The notes under the pieces are model-generated. The model made no database searches. It was not told where the DNA came from and saw nothing but the letters and a program-made list of their open reading frames with translations. From Novosphingobium sp. (GTDB lineage: Bacteria; Pseudomonadota; Alphaproteobacteria; Sphingomonadales; Sphingomonadaceae), in contig NZ_JBCNLP010000006.1 of assembly GCF_039595395.1 (NCBI RefSeq), positions 935,001 through 999,000 on the forward strand: a DNA stretch of 64,000 nt, read 5' to 3'. Positions 52,478 through 61,567 of this stretch are shown piece after piece. The number at the start of each line of letters is the position of its first letter. Position 1 is the stretch's first letter. Made by a program: the position numbers and the translations under genes.

Positions 52478-53698
52478 ATGAACCAGATTCAAGAACTCGA
52501 CGCGGATGATGCCGCAATCATCGGTGAACAACCGCGATCCCGCGCCAGGGTCTGGCTGGCCAGCGGCGCGGCCATTGCCGTGCTTGTCGCCGCCGGGCAA
52601 TTCGGCTCCAGCCTGTTTGCCACGGTGGCCCCGGCCGCACCGCCGCCGCCCACCGTGTCGGTCAGCGCTCCCCTGCAGCGCCCCATCGACCAGCGCCTCA
52701 ATTTCCTTGGCCAGTTCGCGGCAACCAGCCAGGTCGAGATCCGCGCTCAGGTTGGCGGCACGCTCAAGGCGGTGACTTTCAAGGATGGTTCGGTCGTTCA
52801 GCGCGGCAGCCTGCTGTTCCAGATCGATCCGGTGCCCTACCAGATCAAGGTCGATCAGGCCCGCGCTGAACTGGAAGCCGCCAATGCCCGCCTCTCGCTG
52901 GCCGCGCGCGAACTTACCCGCGCCGAGCAGCTCAAAGCCAGCGATGCCGGATCGGCCCAGAATGTCGATCAGAGGCGCGCTGAAAAGGCTTCCGCCGTGG
53001 CCGCCGTCAACGGTGCCCGCGCAACCTTGCATGACGCCATGTTCGATCTGGAAAAGACCCGCGTCTATGCGCCCTTCACCGGACGGATCGGCACGCATCT
53101 GGTTTCGGCGGGCAATCTGGTGGCGGGCAGCCGCGCCGCCACCAGCCCGACCACCCTGCTGACCACGCTGGTCTCGATCGATCCGGTGTGGCTCAACTTC
53201 GACATGAGCGAGGCCGATTACGCCGCCTTCCAGCGGGACCGGCCCAAGGGCGCTCTGGCCAACAAGGTCGAGGTGGCGCTGGGCGGCGATGGTGCCTTCA
53301 CAAGGCAGGGCACGCTCGATTTTCTGGACAACAGCATCGACCGGGCCAGCGGCACGATCCATGCCCGCGCTACGCTGAGCAATGCTGATACCACGCTGAC
53401 GCCCGGCGCTTTTGGGCGGGTCCGTCTGGCGGTGTCTGGCGCGCGGCCCGCGCTGCTGGTGCCCGATGCGGCAGTGCTGACCGATCAGGGTGATCATGCC
53501 GTCTATGTCGTGGGCAAGGGCAATATGGTCGCTCAGAAGAAGGTCACTGTCGGCGATCTGCGCGGGGGCTTGCGCGTCATCACCTCCGGCCTGAGCGCGC
53601 AGGACAGGGTCGTCATCGACGGCATTCCAGTGGTCAAGCCCGGCGCTCCAATCACCCCTCAGGCCGGCGCGATCCGGTTCGACGCAGAGCAGGATTGA
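52478..53698 (+). CDS. RND efflux periplasmic adaptor (AcrA/MexA family)
   Basis: A 406-residue membrane-fusion protein. One N-terminal membrane anchor (VWLASGAAIAVLVAAGQFG, about 25-45) is followed by the biotinyl-lipoyl part (VEIRAQVGGTLKAVTFKDGS, about 85-105), an alpha-hairpin of about 90 residues (EAANARLSLAARELTRAEQL onward), the second lipoyl half (VYAPFTGRIGTHLVSAGNLV, about 190-210) and the beta-barrel and membrane-proximal domains. It links the pump to the outer-membrane channel. ATG 52478 has GAGGGGAA upstream. First gene of the RND operon; the pump gene follows after 5 bases. Confidence 0.94.
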   Translation: MNQIQELDADDAAIIGEQPRSRARVWLASGAAIAVLVAAGQFGSSLFATVAPAAPPPPTVSVSAPLQRPIDQRLNFLGQFAATSQVEIRAQVGGTLKAVTFKDGSVVQRGSLLFQIDPVPYQIKVDQARAELEAANARLSLAARELTRAEQLKASDAGSAQNVDQRRAEKASAVAAVNGARATLHDAMFDLEKTRVYAPFTGRIGTHLVSAGNLVAGSRAATSPTTLLTTLVSIDPVWLNFDMSEADYAAFQRDRPKGALANKVEVALGGDGAFTRQGTLDFLDNSIDRASGTIHARATLSNADTTLTPGAFGRVRLAVSGARPALLVPDAAVLTDQGDHAVYVVGKGNMVAQKKVTVGDLRGGLRVITSGLSAQDRVVIDGIPVVKPGAPITPQAGAIRFDAEQD

Positions 53699-53703
53699 GG
53701 CCC

Positions 53704-56700
53704 ATGAAACTCGCCCATTTCTTCATCGATCACCCGCGCTTTGCCGCGGTGCTCTCGATCTTCATCACCATCGCCGGGCTGGTCACCATGCTGGTGCTGC
53801 CCATCGCGCAATATCCCAGCATCGTTCCCCCCACGATCGACATCACCACCAGCTTCCCCGGCGCCAATGCCGACACCATCGCCCGCACCGTGGCCACTCC
53901 GCTGGAGCAGGCGGTGAACGGCGTGGAGAACATGGATTACATCACCAGCCAGTCGACCAGCGACGGGCAGCTCACCACCACGGTCTATTTCAAGATCGGC
54001 AGCGATCCGAACATCGACCTGATCCTGACGCGCAACCGCGTGCTGGATGCCGTCTCGCGTTTGCCCCCAGAAGTTCAGGCGCAGGGTGTGAAGGTCAACA
54101 AGACCATCAAGGCGCTGGTGCTGGGCGTGCATGTCTATTCGCCAGATGGCTCGCGCAGCCCGGAGTATCTCTACAATTATATGCTGAAGATCCGCGACCA
54201 GATCTCGCGTTTGCCCGGCGTGTCGCAGTTCCAGCTTTTCGGCTCGCGTGAATATGCCATGCGCGTCTGGGTCGATCCCGACAAGGCGGCGGCTTACAAC
54301 ATCAGCGCCAATGAAATTCTGGCCGCGCTGCGGGCACAAAATGCGCAGGTCTCCACCGGCCGTCTGAACGCGCCTCTGGACGGGGCCAAGTCGCATGGTG
54401 CCTATGAGGTCAATGTCGAAACGCTGGGCCGCCTGACCACGCCTGAAGAGTTCAACAATGTGATCGTCAAGGCCGATGCCCAGGGCCATATCACCCGCAT
54501 CCGCGATATCGGCCATGCCGAGCTTGGCGCCTCCGACTATGGCACCAAGGCCTATGCCAACAAGTTCGTCTCCACGCCCTGGTTCGTGGTCGCCACGCCC
54601 GACGCCAATGTCGTGGGGCTGGAGCATGCGATCTGGGACAAGATGGCGCAATTGCGCAAGAGCTTCCCCTCGGGCGTCGATTATCTGGACATCTATGATC
54701 CCACCACCTTCGTGTCGCAATCCATCGATGAGGTGGTGACCACCATCGGCATCGCCATTCTGCTGGTGGTCGGCGTGGTTTACCTCTTCCTGCAGAGCTG
54801 GCGCGCCACGATCATTCCGGTGGTGGCCATTCCCATCTCGCTGCTGGGCACCTTCACCGTGTTGGGGCTGACGGGCGGCTCGATCAACAATCTTTCGCTG
54901 TTCGGCGTGGTGCTGGCGGTGGGGATCGTGGTCGACGATGCCATCGTCGTGGTCGAGAATGTCGAGCGCAACATGGCGCTGGGCATGAGCGCCCGCGAAG
55001 CCACCCGCCGCACGATGAACGAGGTTTCCACCGCGCTGATCGCAATTGCTCTGACGCTTTGCGCGGTTTTCGTACCAACCTCTTTTATTCCGGGTATTTC
55101 CGGCCTGTTCTTCAAGCAGTTTGCGATCACCATTTCGGCCTCCACGATCATCTCGGCCTTCGTCTCGCTGACGCTGAGCCCGGCGCTCTGTGCGGTGCTG
55201 CTGAAACCCCACACGGCCAGCCATGCCGAGCCGCACGGTGTGCGCAAGCATCTCAACCGCTTCTTTGGCCGCTTCAACCATGGCTTCACCGCCCTGTCGG
55301 AGCGTTATGCCAGGCTGACCGGCACCGCCGTGCGCAAGACCGGCGTGATGATGGTCGCCTATGTGATCCTGATCGGTGCCACAGCCTTCCAGATGTCGCG
55401 CATGCCCAGCGGTTTCATCCCCGAATCCGACATCGGCTATCTGGCCACCGTCATCCAGCTTCCCCCCGGCTCCAGCCTGGAGCGGACCGACAAGGTGGTG
55501 CGTGAAGTCAATGAGATCGCGCTGGGTCTGAAAACCGCCAAGGGTGAAAATCTGATCGGCGGCACCTCGCCCGTCACCGGTCTGGATGTGGTGACCAACA
55601 CCAGCGCGCCCAATGTCGGCACGGTCTTCACCGGTCTCCCCTCGCTCTATGGCAAGCATATCTCGGGCACCGATGCCCATACGGTGGTGGCCGCCATGAA
55701 CAAGGCGACGGCCAGCATCAAGGACGCGCGGGTCATCACGCTGATGCCGCCTGCGGTGCAGGGGCTGGGCGCGCCGGGCGGCTTCACGCTGGAGCTGGAA
55801 GATCGCGGGGGTCTGGGGCCGGAAGCCTTGGCCAAGGCGACCAATGAGCTGGTCGCTGCGGCCAACAAGAACAAGGCTTTTGCCGGTGCCTTCACCCTCT
55901 TCAACGCCGGTGCCCCCTCGATGAAGGCGGACATCGACCGCGAAAAGGCCGAAAAGCTGGGCCTGACACCGACCGACATCTTCTCCACCATCGGGCTCTA
56001 TCTCGGCTCGCAATATGTCAATGATTTCAACTTCTATGGCCGCACCTACCCGGTCTATGTGCAGGCGGATCACCAGTTCCGCTCGACCACGGCCAACATC
56101 GGCGCTCTGAAGGTGCGCAATGCGGCGGGCATCATGGTGCCGCTCAGCGCCGTGACCACCTTCAAGAGCGAAACCAAGCCCTATCGCGTGCCGCGCTACA
56201 ACCTCTACCCCTCCTCCGAGATCATCGGCACGGCGGCGCCCGGTGTGGCCTCCGGTACGGCGATCAGGGAGATGGAGAAGCTGGCCGACCAGACGCTGCC
56301 CGCCGGCATCGGTTACGAATGGACCGATCTGGCCCATCAGCAGCAGGCCCAGACCATCTCGCCGATGCTGATCTTCGCTGCCTCCGCACTCTTCGTCTTC
56401 CTGGTGCTGGCGGCGCAGTATGAAAGCTGGAAGATCCCGCTGGCCATCCTGATGATCATCCCGATGTGCCTTCTGGCTTCTTCCACCGGTCTGCATCTGC
56501 GGACCATGCCGATCGATATTCTGGCCCAGATCGGTTTCGTGGTGTTGCTGGGGCTGGCGGCCAAGAATGCGATCCTGATCGTGGAATTCGCCCGCCATCA
56601 CCAGGACCATGAAGGCGCCACGCCTGAACAGGCCTCGGTGCTGGCCGCCAAGGAGCGCCTGCGGCCGATCCTGATGACCTCGCTGGCCTTTATCGCGGGG

Positions 56701-56901
56701 GTCTTCCCGCTGGCCATCGCCTCTGGCGCGGGGTCGGAGATGCGGCAGGCCATGGGCACGGCGGTGTTCTCCGGCATGATCGGCGTGACCGTCTTCGGCC
56801 TGCTCTTCACGCCCGCCTTCTACACCATCATGCGCAAGTTGAACGTCAAACTCCCCAATCTTTCCAACCCCTTCCATGCTTCTGACAGGAGGTCGGCATG
56901 A
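53704..56901 (+). CDS. RND multidrug efflux permease, HAE1 (AcrB/MexB) family
   Basis: A 1065-residue proton-driven trimeric pump with 12 membrane helices and two large periplasmic loops. Seen are helix 1 (FAAVLSIFITIAGLVTMLVLP), the porter segment ANADTIARTVATPLEQAVNG (about 50), helix 4 with the proton-relay Asp pair in VVLAVGIVVDDAIVVVENVE (about 405-420), the FIPGISGLFFKQFAITISAS segment (about 465) and the late GLAAKNAILIVEFAR motif (about 955) with its conserved Lys. The length is typical. ATG 53704 follows the adaptor stop by 5 bases; the stop overlaps the next start (ATGA). Typical substrates are amphiphilic drugs, dyes, solvents or phenolics. Confidence 0.96.
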   Translation: MKLAHFFIDHPRFAAVLSIFITIAGLVTMLVLPIAQYPSIVPPTIDITTSFPGANADTIARTVATPLEQAVNGVENMDYITSQSTSDGQLTTTVYFKIGSDPNIDLILTRNRVLDAVSRLPPEVQAQGVKVNKTIKALVLGVHVYSPDGSRSPEYLYNYMLKIRDQISRLPGVSQFQLFGSREYAMRVWVDPDKAAAYNISANEILAALRAQNAQVSTGRLNAPLDGAKSHGAYEVNVETLGRLTTPEEFNNVIVKADAQGHITRIRDIGHAELGASDYGTKAYANKFVSTPWFVVATPDANVVGLEHAIWDKMAQLRKSFPSGVDYLDIYDPTTFVSQSIDEVVTTIGIAILLVVGVVYLFLQSWRATIIPVVAIPISLLGTFTVLGLTGGSINNLSLFGVVLAVGIVVDDAIVVVENVERNMALGMSAREATRRTMNEVSTALIAIALTLCAVFVPTSFIPGISGLFFKQFAITISASTIISAFVSLTLSPALCAVLLKPHTASHAEPHGVRKHLNRFFGRFNHGFTALSERYARLTGTAVRKTGVMMVAYVILIGATAFQMSRMPSGFIPESDIGYLATVIQLPPGSSLERTDKVVREVNEIALGLKTAKGENLIGGTSPVTGLDVVTNTSAPNVGTVFTGLPSLYGKHISGTDAHTVVAAMNKATASIKDARVITLMPPAVQGLGAPGGFTLELEDRGGLGPEALAKATNELVAAANKNKAFAGAFTLFNAGAPSMKADIDREKAEKLGLTPTDIFSTIGLYLGSQYVNDFNFYGRTYPVYVQADHQFRSTTANIGALKVRNAAGIMVPLSAVTTFKSETKPYRVPRYNLYPSSEIIGTAAPGVASGTAIREMEKLADQTLPAGIGYEWTDLAHQQQAQTISPMLIFAASALFVFLVLAAQYESWKIPLAILMIIPMCLLASSTGLHLRTMPIDILAQIGFVVLLGLAAKNAILIVEFARHHQDHEGATPEQASVLAAKERLRPILMTSLAFIAGVFPLAIASGAGSEMRQAMGTAVFSGMIGVTVFGLLFTPAFYTIMRKLNVKLPNLSNPFHASDRRSA

Positions 56902-58352
56902 ACATCAAGCGTCTGCTGGGGATGAGCGTTCTGCTCATCCCACTCGCCCTCGAAGCCTGCGCCGTCGGCCCCAACTATGTGAAGCCCGAGACCGCGCTGG
57001 CCCCCTTTCACAATGCCGCGCCGGTGGTGCAAGCCGCCGCCCCGGTGCCGCTCGACAGTTGGTGGACGGGGTTCAACGATCCCATGCTGGTCACGGTGGT
57101 GCAGCGCGCGCTGGATCAGAATCTCGATCTGGCGGCGGCTCTGGGCCGGGTGCAACAGGCCCGCGCGGTGGCCAAGGGGGCTGGCGCGCAATTGCTGCCC
57201 ACGGTGGACGTCTCGGGTGGAGCCACCGCTAATCGGGCCAGCCTGCGCAGCCCCTATTCCTCAGCCGTTGGCAGCCAGTCGGGCCTTCAACGCAATTATG
57301 AAGATTATGCGGTAGGCCCCAGTTCCAGTTGGGAAATCGACCTCTTCGGCGGCCTGCGTCGCGGTGCCAAAGCCGCCAGCGAGGAAGAGTCCGCGGCTGA
57401 GGCCGACCGTGTCGGCACGCGTATCACCGTGGTGGCCGATGCGGCCGATGCCTATCTGCAGATCCGGGGCTATCAGGCGCGGCTTGCCGTGGCGCTCGAT
57501 CAGGTGAGCAATGACGAACATCTGCTCAAGCTGGTGCAGGACCGCTATGCGGCGGGTTCCGGCACCGGGCAGGAGATCGCCGAGGCGCAGGCCCTGTTGC
57601 GTCAGGCGCGGGCCAGCGTGCCTCTGCTGCGCATCGGGTTGGAAAAGCAGCTCAACCGGCTCGATGTGCTGATGGGCGCCCAGCCGGGCACCTATGCGCA
57701 GGAACTGGGCGTGGTCGCCGCCATCCCAGCGATCCCCGCCATCCCCGACAAGGCCGAGCCCACCGACATGCTGCGCCGCCGCCCCGACATTATCGCGGCG
57801 GAGCGCCGTCTGGCAGCCTCCAGCGATCGCATCGGGGTGGCGATCTCGGACTATTACCCCAAGGTCTCGCTGTCGGGCGCGCTGGGGTTTGACAGCATCA
57901 GCGCGGCCAGCCTGTTCTCCAAGGGCGCCTTTACTGCCACCGGTGGCGGGCTGATCCGCTGGCGGCTGTTCGATTTCGGCAAGGTGGATGCGCAGGTCAA
58001 ACAGGCACGCGGCGCCAATGCCGAGGCGCTGGCGCTCTATCGCCAGACGGTGCTGCGCGCGGCGGAAGATGTCGAGGACAGCCTGATCACCCTGTCCCAG
58101 ACGCAGGACCGCGTGACCGAGGTGCAGGAACAGGTCGCGGCTCTGACCAAAGCGCGCGATCTGGCCCAGCAGTCCTGGAAGGCCGGTTCCACCCCGCTCA
58201 CCGATGTGATCAACGCCGACCAGCAATTGCTGATCGCCCGCGACCAGCTCGACAGCGAGCGGGCCGGAAGCGCGCGAGCCGCTGTGGCCGTCTTCCGCGC
58301 GCTGGGCGGTGGATGGCAGCCGACCGGGCTGCGGGTCGCCGCGAAAAGCTGA
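56898..58352 (+). CDS. outer-membrane efflux lipoprotein, NodT/OprM family
   Basis: A 484-residue TolC-like trimeric channel. The lipoprotein signal has its Cys in ALEACAVGPNYVKPE (Cys 21), and the family opening VGPNYVKPE and DSWWTGFNDPML follow. Two copies of the OEP repeat are visible (starting near residue 65, LDLAAALGRVQQARA, and near 290, MLRRRPDIIAAERRLAAS), with long coiled helices and the GLIRWRLFDFGKVDAQVKQA strand region. It completes the tripartite pump made with the two preceding genes and overlaps the pump gene by 4 bases. Confidence 0.94.
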   Translation: MNIKRLLGMSVLLIPLALEACAVGPNYVKPETALAPFHNAAPVVQAAAPVPLDSWWTGFNDPMLVTVVQRALDQNLDLAAALGRVQQARAVAKGAGAQLLPTVDVSGGATANRASLRSPYSSAVGSQSGLQRNYEDYAVGPSSSWEIDLFGGLRRGAKAASEEESAAEADRVGTRITVVADAADAYLQIRGYQARLAVALDQVSNDEHLLKLVQDRYAAGSGTGQEIAEAQALLRQARASVPLLRIGLEKQLNRLDVLMGAQPGTYAQELGVVAAIPAIPAIPDKAEPTDMLRRRPDIIAAERRLAASSDRIGVAISDYYPKVSLSGALGFDSISAASLFSKGAFTATGGGLIRWRLFDFGKVDAQVKQARGANAEALALYRQTVLRAAEDVEDSLITLSQTQDRVTEVQEQVAALTKARDLAQQSWKAGSTPLTDVINADQQLLIARDQLDSERAGSARAAVAVFRALGGGWQPTGLRVAAKS

Positions 58353-58357
58353 TCGCG

Positions 58358-58388
58358 CCGAGGCATCCGGGCGAACCGGATGCCTCGG
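58358..58388 (+). terminator. intercistronic hairpin between the efflux lipoprotein and tetR genes
   Basis: A perfect 13-bp stem (58358-58370 with 58376-58388) and a GCGAA loop lie 6 bases after the lipoprotein stop. Only TT follows, so it may attenuate rather than fully terminate and allow some readthrough into the regulator gene. Confidence 0.55.
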
Positions 58389-58409
58389 TTCCGAACAAGG
58401 AGATGCGCC

Positions 58410-58931
58410 TTGCGAGACACTGCCAGACGATTGATGGATCTTGCCGAAGCCCGCATGCGCGAGGCAGGCTATCACGGCTTCAGCTTCCGCGACATCGGGG
58501 CCGAGGCCGGGATCACCAGCGCCAGCGTCCATCACCACTTTCCCACCAAGGCGGCGATGGTCGCGGCGATCATCCAGCGGCACAACGCCCGTTTTGCCGC
58601 CTCTGTCGCGCCCCGGCCCGGCGAGACGGGGCGTGAGGTCATCGAGGCCTATCGCCTCGCCTTTCGCGATGCGCTGCACAGCACGGGCGGCATGTGTCTG
58701 GCCGGGATGCTGGGCGCTGAATCGGGGGGACTGCCGCCCTTGCTTCATGAGGAGGTCGAGCAGTTCTTCCACGATTGCATCGAGGATCTGGCCCGCCGTA
58801 TCGGCGGTGTCGATCCCAGAAACCGCGCCTTTGCGATCATGGCGCTGCTGGAGGGTGGCCTGATCCTGGCGCAGGTCTATAAGGATGTCGCGGCCTTCGA
58901 TCACGCCACGGCGGATCTTGCGAGCCAATGA
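58410..58931 (+). CDS. TetR/AcrR-family regulator, probable TTG start
   Basis: A 173-residue TetR-type repressor. The DNA-binding domain has LMDLAEARMREAGYHGFSFR, DIGAEAGITSASVHHHFPTK (the helix-turn-helix ending, about 35-55) and a C-terminal ligand domain with GGMCLAGMLGAESGGLPPLL (about 100-120), as in TetR proteins of the AcrR_N/TetR_C type. No ATG fits: the in-frame TTG at 58410 sits 7 bases after AAGGAG (58397-58402), whereas the ATG between them at 58403 is out of frame. The weak start would keep repressor levels low. It lies directly after the RND operon and is the only nearby candidate to bind the CTATC-N4-GATAG operators at 50.7 and 52.2 kb. Confidence 0.85.
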   Translation: MRDTARRLMDLAEARMREAGYHGFSFRDIGAEAGITSASVHHHFPTKAAMVAAIIQRHNARFAASVAPRPGETGREVIEAYRLAFRDALHSTGGMCLAGMLGAESGGLPPLLHEEVEQFFHDCIEDLARRIGGVDPRNRAFAIMALLEGGLILAQVYKDVAAFDHATADLASQ

Positions 58932-59497
58932 GGTCAGTCATGCATAACATTTTCGCCACCGACTATGGCTTTGCGGCGATCGGCTGGAACGGCAGGGGCG
59001 TCACCGCCTTTCGCCTGCCCGCACCGGGTGCCGATCAGGCGGAGCGGGCCCTGCTGAAACGGCAGCCCGGTTCCACGCCCGTCGATCCGCCCGCACAGGT
59101 GCAAGAGGTGATCGAGGCAGCGCAGCGCTATTTCGCCGGAGCGATGCAGGATTTCTCCTTCGTGCCGGTCGATCTGGGCGAGCAGGAGCCTTTGTTCCTG
59201 CGTATCTATCAGGCGGTGCGGCAGTTGGGCTGGGGGCAGACCACCAGCTATGGCGCGGTGGCGCGCGATCTGGGCGAAGAGCCGCAGATGGCCCGCGTGG
59301 TGGGCGAGGCCATGGCGTGCAATCCGGTCCCCTTGATCATCCCCTGCCATCGCGTGCTGGCCGCCGGGGGCAAGATCGGCGGTTTCTCGGCGCCGGGCGG
59401 GTCGGAGTCGAAAGCGCATATGCTGGCGCTGGAAGGGGCACTGCCTGCTCAAGCGCCTGCCAAGCCGGTCGATGCGCAGATCGGTTTTGGTTTCTGA
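58928..59497 (+). CDS. ogt: methylated-DNA--[protein]-cysteine S-methyltransferase
   Basis: A 189-residue suicide repair protein that takes alkyl groups from O6-alkylguanine onto its own Cys. The C-terminal domain carries GQTTSYGAVARDLGEEPQMA (helix-turn-helix, about 100), VGEAMACNPVPLIIPCHRVL with the acceptor Cys in PCHRV (about 139), and GGKIGGFSAPGG. The start is either ATG 58928, overlapping the TetR stop (ATGA), or ATG 58940 with GAGG upstream. The 3' end abuts the convergent LysR gene without a gap. Being translated together with the efflux regulator may link repair to the same chemical stress; that is inference. Confidence 0.92.
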   Translation: MRSVMHNIFATDYGFAAIGWNGRGVTAFRLPAPGADQAERALLKRQPGSTPVDPPAQVQEVIEAAQRYFAGAMQDFSFVPVDLGEQEPLFLRIYQAVRQLGWGQTTSYGAVARDLGEEPQMARVVGEAMACNPVPLIIPCHRVLAAGGKIGGFSAPGGSESKAHMLALEGALPAQAPAKPVDAQIGFGF

Positions 59498-60406
59498 TCA
59501 CCTCGCCCATGCGTGGGTTGATTTGGGGAAGCCAGCCGCCAGTTGGTCGATCAGTGCGCGCACGGCGGGGGGGAGGCCGCGTCTTGTCGTGAAGACCAGA
59601 TGGACGATGCCGCGCTGCGCCTGCCAGTCCGGCAGGATATGCACGAGCTGGCCGCTGCGCAGCGCCTCGGCGCAGATATGGTCGGGCAGCAGGGCCACGC
59701 CCAGATCGGCGATGGCCGCCGCGCGCACGGCGGCAAAATCGGCGCAGCTCATGCGCGGTTCGTGGCGGTGCTGATGGGCGGTGCCGTCCTCCTGCTCCAG
59801 ATGCCAGGTGATCTCGCCCATCTCATTGCTGGTGCCCAGTGTCGGGTGACTGGCCAGTGCCGCGATATCGCCGCCGATGCGTGTGGCCATCTGCGGACTG
59901 CCCACCAGAATGCGTGAGGACTGGCCAAGGGAGCGCATCGTCAGCGCCGCATCGCTGGTGAGCGCCACGCGCACGCGCAGCGCCAGATCGATGCGTTCCT
60001 CGATCAGATCGACCCCGCGATCCGTCGCCACCAGTTGCAGCCGCACTTTGGGATAGCGGGCAAGGAACTGCGTAAGGATCGGCGAGATCACCTCGACCAG
60101 CCCCGTCGGGCAACTGAAGCGCACCCGGCCATGCGGTTCGGACTGGGCCTGCGCGACCACTGCTTCGGCCTGCTGCGCCTCGTCCAGCATGGCGCGGCAG
60201 CGTTCGTAGAAGCTCTGCCCGACCTCGGTGACGCGGAAACGGCGGCTGGAACGCTCGATCAGCCGGACGCCGAGCCACGCCTCCAGCCCGGCGATGCGGC
60301 GGCTGAGTTTCGACTTGGGTTCGCGCAATGCCCTGCCCGCCGGGGCGAAACCGCCATGTGCCACCACCTCCACGAAATAGGCATAGTCGTTGAGGTCGGC
60401 GCGCAT
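59498..60406 (-). CDS. LysR-family transcriptional regulator (AphB/CrgA-like)
   Basis: A 302-residue LysR protein with DLNDYAYFVEVVAHGGFAPA, an helix-turn-helix of the form GRALREPKSKLSRRIAGLE, WLGVRLIERSSRRFRVTEVG, and the effector domain. The PKSKLSRRI helix marks the subgroup that includes AphB/CrgA/YafC-type regulators, which often control a divergent oxidoreductase. The start is ATG 60406 (AGGAG 7 bases upstream), or the adjacent ATG 60409. It is divergent from the short-chain dehydrogenase gene with a 121-base spacer and very likely regulates it. Confidence 0.92.
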   Translation of the reverse strand: MRADLNDYAYFVEVVAHGGFAPAGRALREPKSKLSRRIAGLEAWLGVRLIERSSRRFRVTEVGQSFYERCRAMLDEAQQAEAVVAQAQSEPHGRVRFSCPTGLVEVISPILTQFLARYPKVRLQLVATDRGVDLIEERIDLALRVRVALTSDAALTMRSLGQSSRILVGSPQMATRIGGDIAALASHPTLGTSNEMGEITWHLEQEDGTAHQHRHEPRMSCADFAAVRAAAIADLGVALLPDHICAEALRSGQLVHILPDWQAQRGIVHLVFTTRRGLPPAVRALIDQLAAGFPKSTHAWAR

Positions 60407-60527
60407 CATCGTTCTCCTGATGGAACGTTGAGTAGCGATTTTGCCGACTACAGCCAAGATCGTTCTGGATTCATCTCCTGCTTCAGCGGCGGAGCAAAGC
60501 CGCCTGCACACGAACAGGAGACAGACA

Positions 60528-61274
60528 ATGGCAAGCAAGTTCGACAACAAGGTGGTGGTGGTCACCGGTGGCACCAGCGGTATCGGTCTGGCCACGGCGA
60601 AGGCTTTCGCGGATGAGGGCGCCTCGGTGTTCATCACCGGTCGCCGCCAGGAAGCGCTGGACAGCGCGGTCAAGGCCATCGGCGGGAATGTGACAGGCGT
60701 GCGCGGCGACATGGCCGATCTGGCCGATATCGACCGCCTCTATGATGCCGTCCAGCAGCAGCATGCGCAGATCGACGTGGTGTTCGCCAATGCCGGTGGC
60801 GGTGAATTTGCTCCCCTCGGCGCGATCAGCGAGGAGCATTATCAGAGCACCTTCGACACCAATGTGAAGGGCGTGCTCTTCACCGTGCAAAAGGCGCTGC
60901 CGCTGCTGCGTGACGGGGCTTCGGTGGTGCTGACGGCCTCGACCACCAGCCTGCAGGGGACGCCCGCTTTCAGCGTCTATTCGGCGACCAAGGCGGCGGT
61001 GCGCAGCTTTGCCCGCAACTGGATCCTGGATCTGAAGGACCGCCATATCCGCGTCAATGCCATCAGCCCCGGCGTCACCGACACCCCCGGCGTGACCCAT
61101 CTCTTCGGTGAGAATGCGGAAGGCACCAAGGACTATCTGGCCGGGCTGATCCCCGCCGGACGCATCGGCCAGCCCGAGGAAATTGCCAAGGCGGTGCTGT
61201 TCCTTGCCTCCGAGGATGCCAGCTTTATCAATGGCATCGAACTCTTCGTCGACGGCGGGCAGGCGCAGATCTGA
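60528..61274 (+). CDS. short-chain dehydrogenase/reductase (SDR)
   Basis: A 248-residue classical SDR with the NAD(P) motif VVTGGTSGIGLATAKAFADE (about 11-30), an Arg-rich cofactor phosphate site in FITGRRQEA suggesting NADPH, NAG in FANAGGGEFAPL (about 87), catalytic Ser in VVLTASTTSLQG (about 135) and the YxxxK pair in FSVYSATKAAVRSFA (about 150), ending GIELFVDGGQAQI. ATG 60528 has ACAGGAGA upstream. Substrate unknown; similar SDR/LysR pairs respond to electrophilic or quinone-like compounds. Confidence 0.92.
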   Translation: MASKFDNKVVVVTGGTSGIGLATAKAFADEGASVFITGRRQEALDSAVKAIGGNVTGVRGDMADLADIDRLYDAVQQQHAQIDVVFANAGGGEFAPLGAISEEHYQSTFDTNVKGVLFTVQKALPLLRDGASVVLTASTTSLQGTPAFSVYSATKAAVRSFARNWILDLKDRHIRVNAISPGVTDTPGVTHLFGENAEGTKDYLAGLIPAGRIGQPEEIAKAVLFLASEDASFINGIELFVDGGQAQI

Positions 61275-61306
61275 GCCGGCAGCGTCCCGCACAAGCCTGA
61301 TCGGAT

Positions 61307-61337
61307 GGCTGGCCTATGGATAGTCCATGGGCCAGCC
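61307..61337 (+). terminator. strong hairpin after the SDR gene
   Basis: A 14-bp stem with one G-T wobble (61307-61320 with 61324-61337) and a three-base loop, 33 bases after the SDR stop. No T tract follows. The remaining spacer to 61567 shows no further feature. Confidence 0.5.
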
Positions 61338-61567
61338 TTCGCGGCGTAAGGCGAAGGCGGAATGGGCTTGGGCATCTGCCCGAAGCGGTGTCCTCTCAAA
61401 GAGGAAAAGCCCGGCAAATCCGCAGTCGGGGGGATTCGGAAAAGCCTTGGCGCCGCGCGCCCTTTGGACGGTGGCGAGTGAATATCGGGTTAATGCCTCT
61501 GGCTGGCAGCAAGGGCACTATGAGAATTAATCTGGACACAGTTGGGCCAAAGGGCAAAGTTGGCATC

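Noticed and set aside
53659..56877. A 1072-codon open frame on the - strand opposite the RND pump gene
   Set aside because: It is a mirror of the pump gene caused by strong third-position GC bias; its translation is His/Arg/Gly-rich with no recognisable domain, while the + strand encodes a textbook HAE1 pump.
58403..58636. ATG at 58403 with an ideal Shine-Dalgarno sequence
   Set aside because: The frame it opens is Arg/Pro-rich and not protein-like; the TetR protein is in the +1 frame and fits a TTG start at 58410.
60407..60467. Repeated ATCGTTCT in the spacer between lysR and the SDR gene
   Set aside because: One copy lies within the ribosome site of lysR and the match is only 8 bases; not distinguishable from chance.
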